A stretch of 64,000 nucleotides of DNA from Trifolium pratense (GCF_020283565.1 NC_060061.1:43561362-43625361); one strand, 5' to 3'. Counted from the first letter of the stretch, positions 12,937 to 25,673 are shown. The notes: generated by a model from the letters alone, not told the origin. Numbers and translations: made by a program.

Positions 12937-13498
12937 TGTTAGAATTAATTTACTAATTCATCGTATAAAACATGCTCAACAATAAAGATTAAATCCATAA
13001 TCTTACTTTAGTGCGGAAGCCAAATAAACATATGAGCATGTATATAAAACAGGATCTACGACATGTTGATTTATCAAGGATTATAGGAATACCTGGATAG
13101 ATGAATCCACTTAATGAACTGACCTGAAACAGAATCGGATGACGAACACCCGTTGGCTTGTGGTTCTTCCTCAACCAGGACTCCTTATGCCTTTAGGACT
13201 GTTCAGATGGGGAGAAGAGTCAATATGCAGTGTGTCCGGTATATTGGGGACCATAGCCTATATATAGTGTGATGGCCAATTAGGGTTCCCATTATTCCGA
13301 AATGGGCCATCCTGACATCCACTCATATTGAGCCCATATCCAATTAATTAATTAATTATAAATAGAAATCTAATTAGCCTTTTACTTTATTTGATCACTT
13401 AATCAATTAAGGCTCTCAATTGATAAATAGCTAATATAATTATATATAAAGATATTTGCCCACATAATATTATTGGAATATTATAAAATATTCCAACA
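12937..13498 (-). repeat. LTR of the LARD-like element (3' LTR by element orientation)
   Basis: Terminal direct repeat matching 18625-19186. On the minus strand it starts TGTTGG and ends CTAACA. A TATA-like tatatatag lies around 13258. The 61-codon frame inside is present in both LTRs and is unlikely to be a gene. Confidence 0.93.
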
Positions 13499-16239
13499 AT
13501 CTCCCACTTGGGCTACATATCGTTATAATTATATCATTGTTCCTTAGGCGCGCATCCGAATGCTATTTATCTTTAGATTTCAACCTTACAATCCGGTCCA
13601 TCTCATACACCAATAATGGGACCACCGCGGCTGTCGTCACTGACGTATAACGTGACGGAACCCCGACGACCACCACATCAATGTACTTGACGACATAGAT
13701 CTGATATGGATGAGTGGCATGGAAATTTCATGCAATGTGATCTCTAAATCATGCCTATTTCCAACTGGTCCAACTGAAAACTTTAGTGAGATCAAACTGA
13801 AGTTTGCAAATTCAATATTTGCACCAAAGATACATAACCGGTTATAACAATAATAACCTCAAACTTTATTTCTGCAGAAAACCTTAACAAAACATGTATC
13901 TTTATCAATACCAAAGTTAGAACATAACAAATTAGAGACTCCCACTAATCCAAGACATCCTTAGTGACAAAAATAATATGAAAGACCTTAGGTGTCACGT
14001 CTTTGATTAGTGAGTCAGCTAGCATAAACTTTATCTCTATATGTTCTATCATCCAACAACAACATTGTCCGACTAATTTGTCTTTCAAAACTTTTTACTT
14101 TATGCAACCAAGTGACATAAATACCAATAGTCATTTCTTGAGTTAGAATGTCCATTAAATATAGACATTCTAAAAGGATCGGAGTCGAACATCCTAATGA
14201 TCTCCAAATTGTTAGATCTCCGATATGTGAGCACAAATTATTGTTCTCTATAACAATCTTTATGGTTGCCTCATTTTAACAATTCAAATTTTGAATTACT
14301 CAAGTATCTGCCAAATGATCTTATATACACTATTTCCGGATGCGTATAAGTAAGATCGTACATAAGTTTCTCAAAGCTGAAGCATATATGAAAATACTTT
14401 ATTTTCTGAATTTTCAGATTTTTCTTTTGAACAATGATTGAGACTAGATAGTCTCCCTTTATAATTAAGGCAGTCTCTTAGCTTATTGACCTTATGTCGA
14501 ATTTACTTTCAACTTTATTGATATACCTCTTTTGTGATAACCGAATGATACATTGAAAATTTCAAGTATCAAAATGCCTAATACAAAAGAGATGTGCCCA
14601 AGATCTTTTGTCACTAAACTTTTGTTAGTGATTTCTTGGTTCCGCACAATAATCGTATATCACTGTTGACTAAATAAAATAAAATCGACTCATTAAACTG
14701 TAAGAAATATAAGCATACTCCCACTGAATCTGTATAACCCACATCTCTCCAAAATATACATCTCAAAACCAAATGAGACAATCACCTTATGAGACTTTTG
14801 TGATATCAATAATGAGGCAACTTTCTTAACAAATAAATGGATTTCTTTTGTTTGCACATTATCTACTTTGTGTCTATTGACATAAAGTTTCATCTGATTG
14901 CACTTTATTGTGTTTCTTAATGTTGTCATTAAGAAACACTATCTTGATATCCATCTTATTTAGCTCCAAAAACTATAATAAGTAACAAGTGTCGTGACTG
15001 TCCTAATAGAGTTTTCAAAACAAAACGAACATGAATTCTCTTTTCAGTCAATACTTTATGACACTTCATACTTTAATTCTTGAAGGTATTGAGTTTGATC
15101 TTCATGAATTAATCTCTTAACTTAATTGAGAGAAAGAACACTAATATCCTTATGAGAACCCAATTTACTATATAAATAGTAACTATATGAATTGATTTAG
15201 AATCAATTCTTCCTCACTCAATTTTGTTCTTTTACCATATCTCTTCCCCAAACTCAATATCTTCAAGAGACTTTGCAATTTTCGTCTCATAATGTTCATT
15301 AACATGGGACCAAAGTTTATATTTCTCAAAATTTTCAACAATTCTAGATTGTCACAAGTCATAACTTAATTGACTATAATAATATTTGAATTTAAAAGAC
15401 AAATTGAATCTCTCGTTTAAAATAATAATAAAAAATTTATAACATTAAAACAAAACTTAATTCACATAATGATTCACCATATTGTCTTTTAAATACAAAG
15501 TAACAACAATCTAATAAATAGTTGAAAAATCATCAATCTTCACCGACTTATTTCCCCACTAGATTGATGTGTCTTTCAACATCATTGGGCATTTGTCAGT
15601 TTAGATCACATTTTCTTATCATTCTTTACTTGCCTTTATCCTTTGAGGTATTTACATAATGAGCACTATTTTATTTTCTCTTGCTTCAACTGTTTCTTTA
15701 TTGCACACTTTATGAAATGATTCTATTAAAGAATCATTTCTAACTTTAATAGTTATAAGACTAATTTGTGCAAATAGAACACTAAATACTAAACTTTCGA
15801 CCAAGTGACCTGATTGTCGAAACCACAACACTTTAGCAAGATTAAGTTACATAATGTGCTCCTAATATTTTCTCTGCTTAATAATCTGAATGAAATATTA
15901 TCTCTCCAATGAGAGATTATTTTTCGCCTTATTGCTTTAGAAACACTTTAATTTAAGCAAAGAAAAACATGACAAAAATTATGTCATCTCAAATAACACC
16001 TCCAATGTCACTGGAATTCGAAACTTTATAATCACACAACCTTCGTGATTCGGAGTATACTCGCCTTTTATACTGGAGTCTCACTTTAAATTCACTTTAA
16101 ATTACCAAATAGTGAGAGAACTCGAGTTTCTCCATCTTTATCCAAAAAAACATAATGTTCTTATTTTATTCCTAAGAGTTAGAAAATTCTAACATGATTT
16201 TGCAGATACATAAACTATAGTAGTCTATAGAGAACAAAA

Positions 16240-17060
16240 AATTACTCACCAAAATACCTAGTGCACCATTGATGTCAAACTCTTAGAAAATCGCATCAAT
16301 TGTTAGTGGTATTTTGTGTAAATGATCAAACACTGACGGTCAATATTGACAAACAATAAATCCTTATAATCGTCACATGTTTATCATTATAAGTGTGAAT
16401 GTAATCCACTAAATACTTGTATGGATCTACACTGACACGACTTTATTAGGCATGTCAATAAATTAATATAGAGGCGTACACTTCTTTATTTGTAAATTAT
16501 AAGACAAACAAGATACCAAGCGCACCATCAATCCCCAATCTTTGATTGTAAGAATTAACTGCAAGCGGTACTCTCAACGTAATGATCAAATGTTGGTAAT
16601 AAGTCCTGTCAGATAATGTGCGCCTTTGACACCAACCATTATCTACATGGATAAACTTAATAATTACCACACATTTACCATCACAGGTATGTATATTATT
16701 CGGCCAAACTGCACGTCTTCCTTTTGGCCGACTGTAACAGCTCGCATGAATAATCTCATACTACATCTATTATAATTTCAATTGAATCTAGTCTACGCAC
16801 CGGAGGTTGCTTTATGCAACTTTTTGTGTCGACAAACTCAATCAAAATTACTAGACAATTTAATAAATTGAATATATATGCGTGTAATTATTCGGCCGAA
16901 CTGTGTCTACCTTTTGGTAGACCAAAATAGTTTGTATGAATAATTTTATACATCCTTATGTGATTCTAACTGAATCAAATCTACGCAACAGAGGTTACTT
17001 TTGCAACATGTTGTTTCAACCAACTCATTCAAAATCACCTGACAATTTATTAAATCAAAT
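16240..17060. repeat. Diverged direct repeats inside the LARD-like element
   Basis: Two diverged pairs are visible. One pair is about 16250-16400 and about 16505-16690, sharing gtgcaccat/gcgcaccat, atgatcaaa and tcacatgttta/acacattta blocks. The other is about 16690-16865 and about 16875-17060, sharing tattcggcc, aactg, cttttgg, tctacgca and gaggtt. No coding meaning is evident; structured RNA or packaging roles are possible but unproven. Confidence 0.55.
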
Positions 17061-18624
17061 GGGAAAAGTCTAAAATTTACAAGGGACTACCCATAAAATG
17101 TAGACCATATTTCTTTATGATGTCACCTGATAATCATAAGATTAATTGACATCCCTTAATGTGAGAACAGACTCACAAGCAAATTAAGTTAGCATGAAAT
17201 ATATCCAAAGAGCATGATAAAAGAAAAATTATTGTGGAAGCTTAATAACAATAAACTTAAACATCATAATCATGCAATAAACCGAATATTTAATTTCAAT
17301 TAAAATTAAATCCTTATATATACCAAAAAAATATTCATTCTACAATTGATTCACATATACTAAATGATTCTTTAAATAAATGAATGAAAATTCTATACTT
17401 GTGTTTTCCCAAAACAGAAGGAAACCAAAACTTTATATTCTATAAATAAACAAATAATTATAGAATCTATATTTTCCCAAAATTTTAAAGAATCAAAGCT
17501 TTAATTTATGTGCATATCAAATATGATCAAAGTATTTTGAGAATCCTTATTAATTGCTATTTAAAGGCAATTGGAAAAAAAATAATTACATATATATAAA
17601 AAACAAATATATATATTTATCAAATCTTTATATGCCTTATTTCTCAAAATACAACTTTAAGTATAAGACTAATGTGAATCAATTTATAATTTCAAATCAA
17701 ATACAAATCCTTATTTTTAGACAATAAAACTTTATAAATAAGGAAAACCAAATATCTAATTTAGAAAAATTAGTCAAAAAACACTGGAAACTTTAATTTT
17801 ATTTGTTAGAATAAATCAAATCAACTCTAAATCTTTATTTGCTATTATAACGTCGGCCGAATGGGTAAAACCGTATAACTATATATAGCAAGCTTTATAC
17901 ATAATTCAAACCGAAGTATTTGATTTGATTAAAAAAATTCACCAAAAATCACTAATGAAATCATGATGGTCACGTTTGTATTTGGACCCCAAAAAATATG
18001 TGATCAAAACAAAATTAGTGATAAAGCCAATCTATATGATTGATTTTAGGTGAATACATAGTTTGTACTTTGTATGCTGTAAGTCCCAAAACCTTATTTC
18101 TTATAACAATGGCCATATATTATAACAATATATAAGAAACTTTATAAATAAGGGCAAACTGTGGTTTGAAAACTAAACATTACCGTAATTCAAAACCCAA
18201 AATTAATGAGTAGAAAATTGAAAATCAACCGAATCAAAAATTCATACTCAGATCCGTATCCTTATTTATAAAAACAAACCTAACATGCATGTCAATCTCG
18301 TCAACTTGATTTTAACAAAATAATTAAGAACAATATCACGTTCATTGATCCAAAGGTTTTGCAAAATCATGTATAAAAAAAAAATAAAAAATTGATTGAC
18401 GGACAAATAAAAAATTATTGCTATCTTAAATATACAGTGAACACATAACTCTATATGCCCTTTATCCGAATGCATACAGACCACAAATTCATGTATAACT
18501 AATATGTTAGGCTTTGTCAAATTAAACAGCAAGGAACAATCGCCAGAATTTATAAAAACATAATATATGGTTCATAAAATAGAATCCCAATAAATCAAAC
18601 ATGTAGACCTGCTCTGATACCACT

Positions 18625-19186
18625 TGTTAGAATTAATTTACTAATTCATCGTATAAAACATGCTCAACAATAAAGATTAAATCCATAATCTTACTTTAGT
18701 GCGGAAGCCAAATAAACATATGAGCATGTATATAAAACAGGATCTACGACATGTTGATTTATCAAGGATTATAGGAATACCTGGATAGATGAATCCACTT
18801 AATGAACTGACCTGAAACAGAATCGGATGACGAACACCCGTTGGCTTGTGGTTCTTCCTCAACCAGGACTCCTTATGCCTTTAGGACTGTTCAGATGGGG
18901 AGAAGAGTCAATATGCAGTGTGTCCGGTATATTGGGGACCATAGCCTATATATAGTGTGATGGCCAATTAGGGTTCCCATTATTCCGAAATGGGCCATCC
19001 TGACATCCACTCATATTGAGCCCATATCCAATTAATTAATTAATTATAAATAGAAATCTAATTAGCCTTTTACTTTATTTGATCACTTAATCAATTAAGG
19101 CTCTCAATTGATAAATAGCTAATATAATTATATATAAAGATATTTGCCCACATAATATTATTGGAATATTATAAAATATTCCAACA
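18625..19186 (-). repeat. LTR of the LARD-like element (5' LTR by element orientation)
   Basis: Same length and, by eye, same sequence as 12937-13498. The primer-binding site lies directly left of it at about 18611-18622, read on the minus strand. Confidence 0.93.
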
Positions 19187-19416
19187 CTTTGTTGATGTAT
19201 TGTTGAGGCTTCAGAAGCAGAACAACCTTGAGCATCCTCTGTCTGATAGGATTATCAAAGCAAACATGTTGGTTAGTATTTTTTCCATTTTAAAAAAGAA
19301 ATAAGTTTGGAAAAGAGAAAAATTATTGTTAACCATGTTAACCATTTTACGACCGTTCCAAATAAGTTTGAACTTCACTTATAAAGTCAAACTCTTATCG
19401 TTGAACTGATACCCTC

Positions 19417-20111
19417 CACTACAAGAAAACACCAATTTCGGGGGCCAAAAGCCCCCAAGAACAATCAAATTATAGTTCTCAAGAAGTAAAAACTTGTTGG
19501 CAGCCAATTGACAGCAAAAATCTGTCAACAAATAGCTTCTCGCTATATTTCTTGGCTGCTAAAGTCGCCAACAAATGAGGAAAATAATTTTTTTGAAGAA
19601 GAAATAAGAAAGAGAATTGACTACAACTTCTTGGCGGCTAAAGCCACCAATAACTTGCTGACACAATTTTGCACTTCCTAGCAAAAAAATCCGCCAACAT
19701 ATGGCATAAAAGTTCCTGGCGGACGAAGCCGCCAACAAATGTGGCGGGCTTGAAAAAAAAATTCCAACAAAGTGAAATCTTCTTCTCTAAACCACACAAG
19801 ATGAAGATACAAATTTGTTGCAAATTCCAAAACCAAATTCTTCTATAAGCTTTAGTTTGAGTAAAAAATATTGAATTTGAATTTGCATTCTAGAATGCGA
19901 ACTCTTTTTTTCATGATATTTTTCATCTAGGGGCCAACTGTTGAGTTTGACTAAAAAATATTTTCACTCGCTACTTAGAGTGCGAACAGTGCTCGCATCT
20001 AGAAAGTAATGGGGTTAGTTTGATAATTTCAGGGGGCGTGTGAAGTTTTTTGGGGGTGTGAAAAGTAAATCTCTAACAAGTTTTGTTAGGAAATTGAGTT
20101 TTTTTGTAGTG
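19417..20111. mobile_element. CACTA-like miniature element in the intron of P450 gene 2
   Basis: The left end is CACTACAAGAAAACACC and the right end TTTTTTTGTAGTG, an inverted pair typical of plant CACTA miniature elements. Subterminal words such as gccgccaacaa and ggcggctaaag occur in both orientations. The 3-bp flanks (ctc, acc) do not match, so the target duplication has decayed or a boundary is slightly off. It lies wholly in the intron (19272-20241). Confidence 0.65.
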
Positions 20112-20862
20112 ACCTTATAGACAAATATTTTGTCATACATTATGGTAACTACATAACTTTGAAAAAATAGTTCGAAGAAGACATTATCAATGATCAATAT
20201 TATATTGTTGGCAATTTCTTTCATGTGAACTTCTCTTTCAGGATATCTTTAGTGCTGGAAGTGGAACGGTAGCCAAAACCTTAGAGTGGGCAATGTCAGA
20301 ACTTATCAGAAACCCAAGACTGATGGAAAAAACGCAAATTGAAGTAAGAAATGTGTTTGATGCAAAAGGGCATGTCGATGAAACAAACCTTCATGAACTA
20401 AAATACTTAAAAGCAGTGATAAAAGAAACTTTGCGTTTACATGGTCCGGTTACATTGTTACTACCACGAGAATGCAGTGAAAATTGTGAAATTAATGGAT
20501 ATGAGATACCGGCTAAGACTAAGGTAATAGTAAACTCGTATGCGGTTGGAATGGATCCAAACTACTGGGATGAACCTGAGAAGTTTTATCCAGAAAGATT
20601 CATTGATAGCATAATTGATTACAAAGGTTTGGACTTTCAATTTATTCCGTTTGGTGCTGGAAGAAGAATGTGTCCGGGCACTACATTTGGCATTATTAAT
20701 GTTGAAATCTTATTAGCAAATTTGCTTTTCCATTTTGATTGGAAAATGATTAATGGTGTGAAAGCTGAAGAACTTGACATGAGTGAGGTATTTGGTTTGT
20801 CTGTTAGAAGGAAACATGATTTGTATCTGATTCCTATTATGTATCATTCAATTGTTGAGTGA

Positions 20863-21597
20863 TAACTAATTACTAAACTATCATTAAATAAAAGTTTGAT
20901 AAGAAATCAAAATTTACAATTTTTTTTTTACTAACAAACAACAATTCATTCATTCAAATCAGTAGATTATATCGATCGAAATCATTACATATTCAAGTTC
21001 GCTAAAAACTAAAAAGGATGAATTTGCGAACAAAATCTTCATGACTGGCACCACCACCTAAATTTGTTATTTTTTTAAAAAAAACATATTTGGGCTTACC
21101 ATTTGAGCTTACTCTTTGGGTTGATTTTTTTTTTTTGACACCTTTGGGTTGATTTTAAAAACTGAAAATTGAGAGGAAATTGCTTTTTAGGCCCCCTATA
21201 TTACTATCAGGCCCCCGTCTTGACGATTTTGCCATTGAAACCAATTTGGGAATTATAATACGAATTTGTATGTGTACGTATTGTAACTACCGAAATCACA
21301 CACTACGACATTTTCGTCCTACGGCAACACCAAACAACGTAATGTGCAAAAATCGTTCTCTTTTCCTACTTTAGTGAGCTACTTTAGAGAACACTAGAAA
21401 ACCGTTGTTGTTGACTATAACATTTAAAAAAAAATAATTAGAAATTTATGGTGAGGCCCATTTCATTCATGCACATAGCTAAAAAAAAATAGACTGGTTA
21501 TTTGTTGGGTAACACCTCACAAAAAGTCAATACAAATTAGAATAAATTATATAATACAATAATTCCAAAACATAAAAAGAAAACGGTCTTACACTTC
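20863..21597. other. Intergenic, 3' flank of P450 gene 2
   Basis: AT-rich with poly-T stretches. A short frame at 21180-21374 shows no recognisable features. I see no bounded element. Confidence 0.4.
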
Positions 21598-21929
21598 CTA
21601 ATGACTTGGACTGGCCTCTTCGGAGCGTTTCTTCTTCCTCGTTTTTTTCCCTTCACCCGAGTGTCTCTTCCTCTTTCGTCGCACTGAATATGTTGTGATA
21701 GGCTCCAAATCAGTGTAAGCCTTTTCGAGTACTTCTCTTACCTCTTTCAATGTAAGGTCACTATCAAGTTTTTCTCTTACCTCCTCTCTGTAAATGTCGT
21801 CAATAGCCCTCAGTCAACTTGATTGTAATTTGTCTTCAAGCGGGATCGAAGTCCACTAGCATCAACATTGTCCCAAAACCATCGTATATTAGAGGCAGGT
21901 TTCTCAAATTCGTTTATTTTTTTTCTCAT
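21598..21929 (-). pseudogene. Unrecognised coding-like relic with lysine/arginine-rich tail
   Basis: The minus strand holds two adjoining frames that look like one broken exon. From ATG at 21929 a 38-residue frame contains RWFWDNVDASGLRSRLK and ends in TGA. A shift of frame then gives about 70 residues, AIDDIYREEVREKLDSDL onward, ending at TAG (21598-21600) after a very basic tail with KRKRHS, KKTRKKK and RS. The codon use and acidic/basic patterning look protein-like, and the tail resembles a nuclear localisation signal. I do not recognise the family. The frame change could be a real indel or a small intron I failed to place. Confidence 0.35.
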
Positions 21930-23149
21930 TGTTCATGCACCTGAGATACCGGTCGGTACACTACAAAATTCAAATCAAACACTGCAAATTCATACTTTGC
22001 TCTACAAAAAAAAAAATACTCTAAAATTCAATATCTAAAAACATTTAGATGCTCAACTTAAAAAATATTCAATCATTTCAAAATCACTAACTATGAAAAC
22101 TCCAATCACTTACAACTATAACTATTAATTCTTTTATGACCAAACCATAATCATGCTGGATCTGGATTTTCTCCATCCCCAACTCTCTCCTTCTCCAAAT
22201 CTGACCCGCGAGATTAATCTAATGGATGGGAGTTACACTTGCACCAATTCAGACACAACAACTGATATTTTGCTTTGCTTCACAATAATTTTAACCACAC
22301 ACACAACTCAAGCAGTCTATTTTCATGGCATAAGAATCAATTAACCTACAATTTAAACTATACTAGTATACATGGCATTCAATGATAAATCATCTTAATA
22401 TATGCACTCAGACTATTTTCATCACAAACATAAAGACCCTACATTCAACTAAATTTCAGACATACTCAATCTTGAACTACATTACAACAACATGTATATA
22501 CACATAAATACATGTTTATCTGTAAATTTATGTTATACCCTCTCATTCAAGCATTTTCTCAAACAGTTGGTGCACATAAACCAAACTAAAAATACAAACC
22601 CTATACCCTAAATTTAATTAACATCCCAAATTCATGGAATTCAAAACCTAATCAAAACCCTTGTTCAAAACATAATCACGAAAATAATCCAAAGCAAGAA
22701 AATGAGAGATGACAGAGATTATTTTGAAATCTTACTTGTATGAGTGAAAGATTCGAAAATTTCCAACCCAAAACATTTGTTCTTGTAGCAATTTATTGAG
22801 ATGAATGGATGGGAATGAATGAAACTAATTGAATGAAACCCTTGCTAACCGTTTTTGTCTGAGATTGAAACCCTAAAAATCGTCCTTCACAGTCCTAAAA
22901 TTCAATTTTCTTCAAAGTGATGAAGTGTTGGGGTTTCACTAGTATAACACACCACTTCGGTTCGTAAAAACCAAAGACTATCTTTTCGTAAGGTACAATA
23001 CGAAATGAAGCAAGTTCGGTTCTTAATTTACGAAGCCATGTATTTTCTTTTTTTTTTCTTTCCATTTTCGACCTCCTGTTGTGGCCATAGGACACTACTT
23101 CGGTACCTACGAAACGAACTGGAGCGTCTTGGTATCCTATAATATGAAA
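21930..23149. other. Intergenic stretch without supported genes
   Basis: Only short unsupported frames are seen. Several cggttc/gaaccg words and the pair ttcggttcgtaa / cttcggtacctacgaa occur around 22950-23110, hinting at an old repeat next to the P450 fragment. Nothing more can be said. Confidence 0.35.
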
Positions 23150-23530
23150 TATTTGCGTTTTGTGATAAAAGCTCCATATTAAAAATCTTCCTCATTTGCA
23201 TCCAATATGATCCATGTGGTGAAAAAGTCATGCCTTTAAATCCATAAGATATTATTTGTGGTGTAAGAAGTGGAGGTCTATTTGCAAAGTTGAGATCATG
23301 TGTTTTCATTACCTATAGCCATTTCTTGAGATGAAACAACTATGCAAGAAAGTTCACCAAGCTGCATATGCATGAGAGGTCCATATTGTTGTGCTAATTT
23401 TGCTAGGGAATGATGTGCTAAATAATTTGGAAAATGATTTTTTTGTTTTTGATTTCCATGTAATTTTGATTAGCATGAACAAGAGGAAACAAAGGATAGT
23501 TGATATGATAACTTGAAGCTCATACCCCAT
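23150..23530 (-). pseudogene. CYP71D-like exon 1 fragment
   Basis: It reads from ATG at 23530 with the same N-terminal anchor as the P450 at 63522 ([10 protein letters not shown]...). An internal deletion of roughly 57-60 bases removes the LPPGP hinge and shifts the frame. Homology resumes through the GELSCIV-equivalent region, then [28 protein letters not shown] and ends at MELLSQ. Beyond about 23150 the sequence is unrelated, so the rest of exon 1 and all of exon 2, with I-helix, ExxR and heme loop, are missing. The sequence just upstream of the ATG also resembles the 5' flank of the 63-kb gene, so the copy included promoter sequence. Confidence 0.85.
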
Positions 23531-23817
23531 GGTTACTTTGGAAATGAACTCAACTCAAGTTTGTTTAAGGCTTTTATATTTGCAAGTATTTTATGCATGA
23601 GAGAGATTGAACCGTTAACCGTATATTAATTCAAGGGGTTAAATACCTTGAAACTTCAGATTCACTTCATTTCTTTAAATTCCATTTTACTCCAGAACCT
23701 TTATAGATGAATGACACGTGACAATTAAAAATTCAATAGGTGAGATTAAAACTCTCTTCATCTCAGCTATGTTCCATCTTCTCAGCTTTCATTCAACATT
23801 CAACAGTTTCTTGGTGC

Positions 23818-24600
23818 TAGGGGTGTACATGGGTCGGGCAAATCCGGTTGACCCGGTCAAACCCACCCAATCCAACCCAAAAAAGTGGGTTGGGTCGGGC
23901 AAGTGGGTGGGTATGGATTTCAAAAATGAAAAACCCATAAAAAAAGTTGGGTTACGGGTAAAACCGGACCCAACCCAAAAAACCCACTTACCCACTAGTG
24001 CTATGTTTTTTGAAATATTTTTTATGAAAATACTAAAGATTTTTCCATTTGATCATTAAATATTTTTTATATTGAAAATAAGTTATACTATTTTTTAAGA
24101 AAATAGAAAGATTGAATAATTTTTATAAACAAATATGATAATTTATCGCACTATTTAAAAAATAAAAAGAAAAACTTGAATAATTTTCATGAATATATAT
24201 TATAATTCATCATTTAGTCATTTGATATTAAAAAAAGCAAAAAAAATTATTTGGGTAGCAAACTATCTAACCCGTAAATTAGTGGGTTTACACGAAAAAT
24301 ATGTGATTATTTTTTATAGTGAAAAAAGTTACACTATTTTTCAAGAAAATAATATGGTTCAGTTATTTTTATGAAAAAATAGGATGATTCGACATTTAAA
24401 TATTTAATATAAAAAAATAGAAAAATAATTTGGGTAACCCACTACCCAACCCAATCCAACCCGGAAATTAGTGGATTTACCCAACCCGGCCCAATGTTAT
24501 AACGGGTGGTTATTTTCCTCGACCCAATCCGGAGTATCCTATGTGGTTCGGGTTTTGGTTTTGGTCAAACCTAACCCAATCCGGCCCACGTACACCCCTA
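23818..24600. mobile_element. Non-autonomous hAT element, 783 bp
   Basis: Inverted termini TAGGGGTGTACATGGGTCGG and (inverse) TAGGGGTGTACGTGGGCCGG are flanked by an exact 8-bp target duplication CTTGGTGC (23810-23817 and 24601-24608), the signature of hAT elements. Both subterminal regions are packed with ccaaccc/gggttgg words. The interior is AT-rich with no transposase frame. Confidence 0.9.
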
Positions 24601-24608
24601 CTTGGTGC

Positions 24609-25673
24609 CACCGTGACAGCTACCACCGCTGTGTTTTATTCTTGTCCTCTTCTTTCTCTCAAAGAGACGGCAACGGGATTAGTTAGGAATCTTGAAGCTT
24701 CTTCTTTACTTCACGTTGATTGTAAGTTCTGTTATCTGGTTACGCAATTTATAATGTTCATCCCAGATCTGATCTTTTCCGAAAACAGCGTCACCCCAAT
24801 ACAACGACGGATTTGGGGTGGTTCCTGACGGTGGGTTATAGATGGATGGCGGCGCTACGACGGCTGCAAAAAGGCATGGCGAAGAAGACATGAACCTTTT
24901 TTTTTACGAAGAAACCTGTTGTTAGTTCTGGTGTTGCTGTAATACTTAGATGAGATGACGTGGGTCTCTTCTAGCTTAACCAAGTCTTGGGCCTGACTTC
25001 GACATGCAGCAGTGTTAAAACTCTGCTTACTTTTAGAGAGAGTTTGTCATTCATTTGGGTCCCACAAGGCTCGATGAATTAATCTGTGCATAGAATATCT
25101 GGTTTACACCAAAAAAAAATGTCGTTGAATTAATGTTGTTAGTTCAGAATTAATCTCACCCATTGAATTTTTAATTCCCATGTGTAATTCATCTATAAAG
25201 GTACCGGAGTAAAATGGAGAATAAGAAAATCGAGTGGATCTAAACTCCACCATTATTAATAACACAGACACGGAGGTGATGTGTTGAGTCAAATCAAATC
25301 TGAAGCGAATAACACGAAACTATATTGGATTCAGAGTTCAGACAAAGTGTTTGTTCCATCCTTCCTTCCGCGTATCAAACGGGCAATTTTCACAAGTCAG
25401 TCAATTATTTCATACCAAATGACTCCTTCATAAAATAGCCTATAGCCATTGACCAATGACATACATAGTAGAAATTAACAAGTTTCTTCTTCTTCTTCTT
25501 TTATTGATTTTTTCGTCCAAATAATATACAATATTCAGGTTGGTTTGGTTTGTTGGTTTTATATATTATATATACATCAATCAATATTGAAATCATATAA
25601 TTGCTTACAATTTTTCAGTTTCCCTGACAGCAACATAAACAAAAGTAGAACATACACTGAAATAGTTACCTTA
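24609..25673. other. Upstream region of the pfkB kinase gene
   Basis: No gene of its own is supported. A ctt/ttc-rich run lies near 25485-25502 and a TATA-like tatatattatatata near 25560, about 110 bases before the kinase start codon, a plausible promoter and 5' leader. Confidence 0.45.

Larger units (their letters stand above)
12937..19186 (-). mobile_element. Non-autonomous LTR retrotransposon (LARD-like), 6,250 bp
   Basis: Two 562-bp LTRs (12937-13498 and 18625-19186) start TGTTAG and end CCAACA on the plus strand. I found no difference between them by eye. The target duplication CTTTG lies at 12932-12936 and 19187-19191. Orientation is minus: next to the right-hand LTR the minus strand reads TGGTATCAGAGC, the common primer-binding site complementary to initiator tRNA-Met. 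Next to the left-hand LTR it reads AAGTGGGAGAT, a polypurine tract. The 5.1-kb interior has no long frame on either strand, so it must have moved with proteins supplied in trans. Identical LTRs mean a recent insertion. Confidence 0.93.
12126..20862 (+). pseudogene. Cytochrome P450, CYP71D-like, exon 1 split by an LTR element
   Basis: Exon 1 is 12126-12936 plus 19192-19271 and exon 2 is 20242-20862. Removing the insertion and one copy of the 5-bp target repeat restores a single frame of 503 aa, the usual CYP71D length. The N-terminal anchor, LPPGP hinge, ExxR (KETLRLH), PERF and heme loop [10 protein letters not shown] are all present. The frame across the insertion reads ...GEDF|VDVLL, the conserved end of CYP71D exon 1. 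As it stands, translation stops within the LTR after about 6 foreign residues, giving 276 aa without the heme site. A second oddity is the I-helix motif, SAGSGT instead of GAGSDT: the conserved acid is Gly. Whether that change predates the insertion is unknown. The intron contains a CACTA-like miniature element. Confidence 0.9.

Noticed and set aside
12989..13174. 61-codon frame found twice (also 18677-18862)
   Set aside because: It lies in the two LTRs, so duplication reflects LTR identity, not a gene family.
24471..24891. Several short frames around 24.5-24.9 kb
   Set aside because: They fall in the hAT right end and the kinase upstream region, overlap on both strands, and show no family features.
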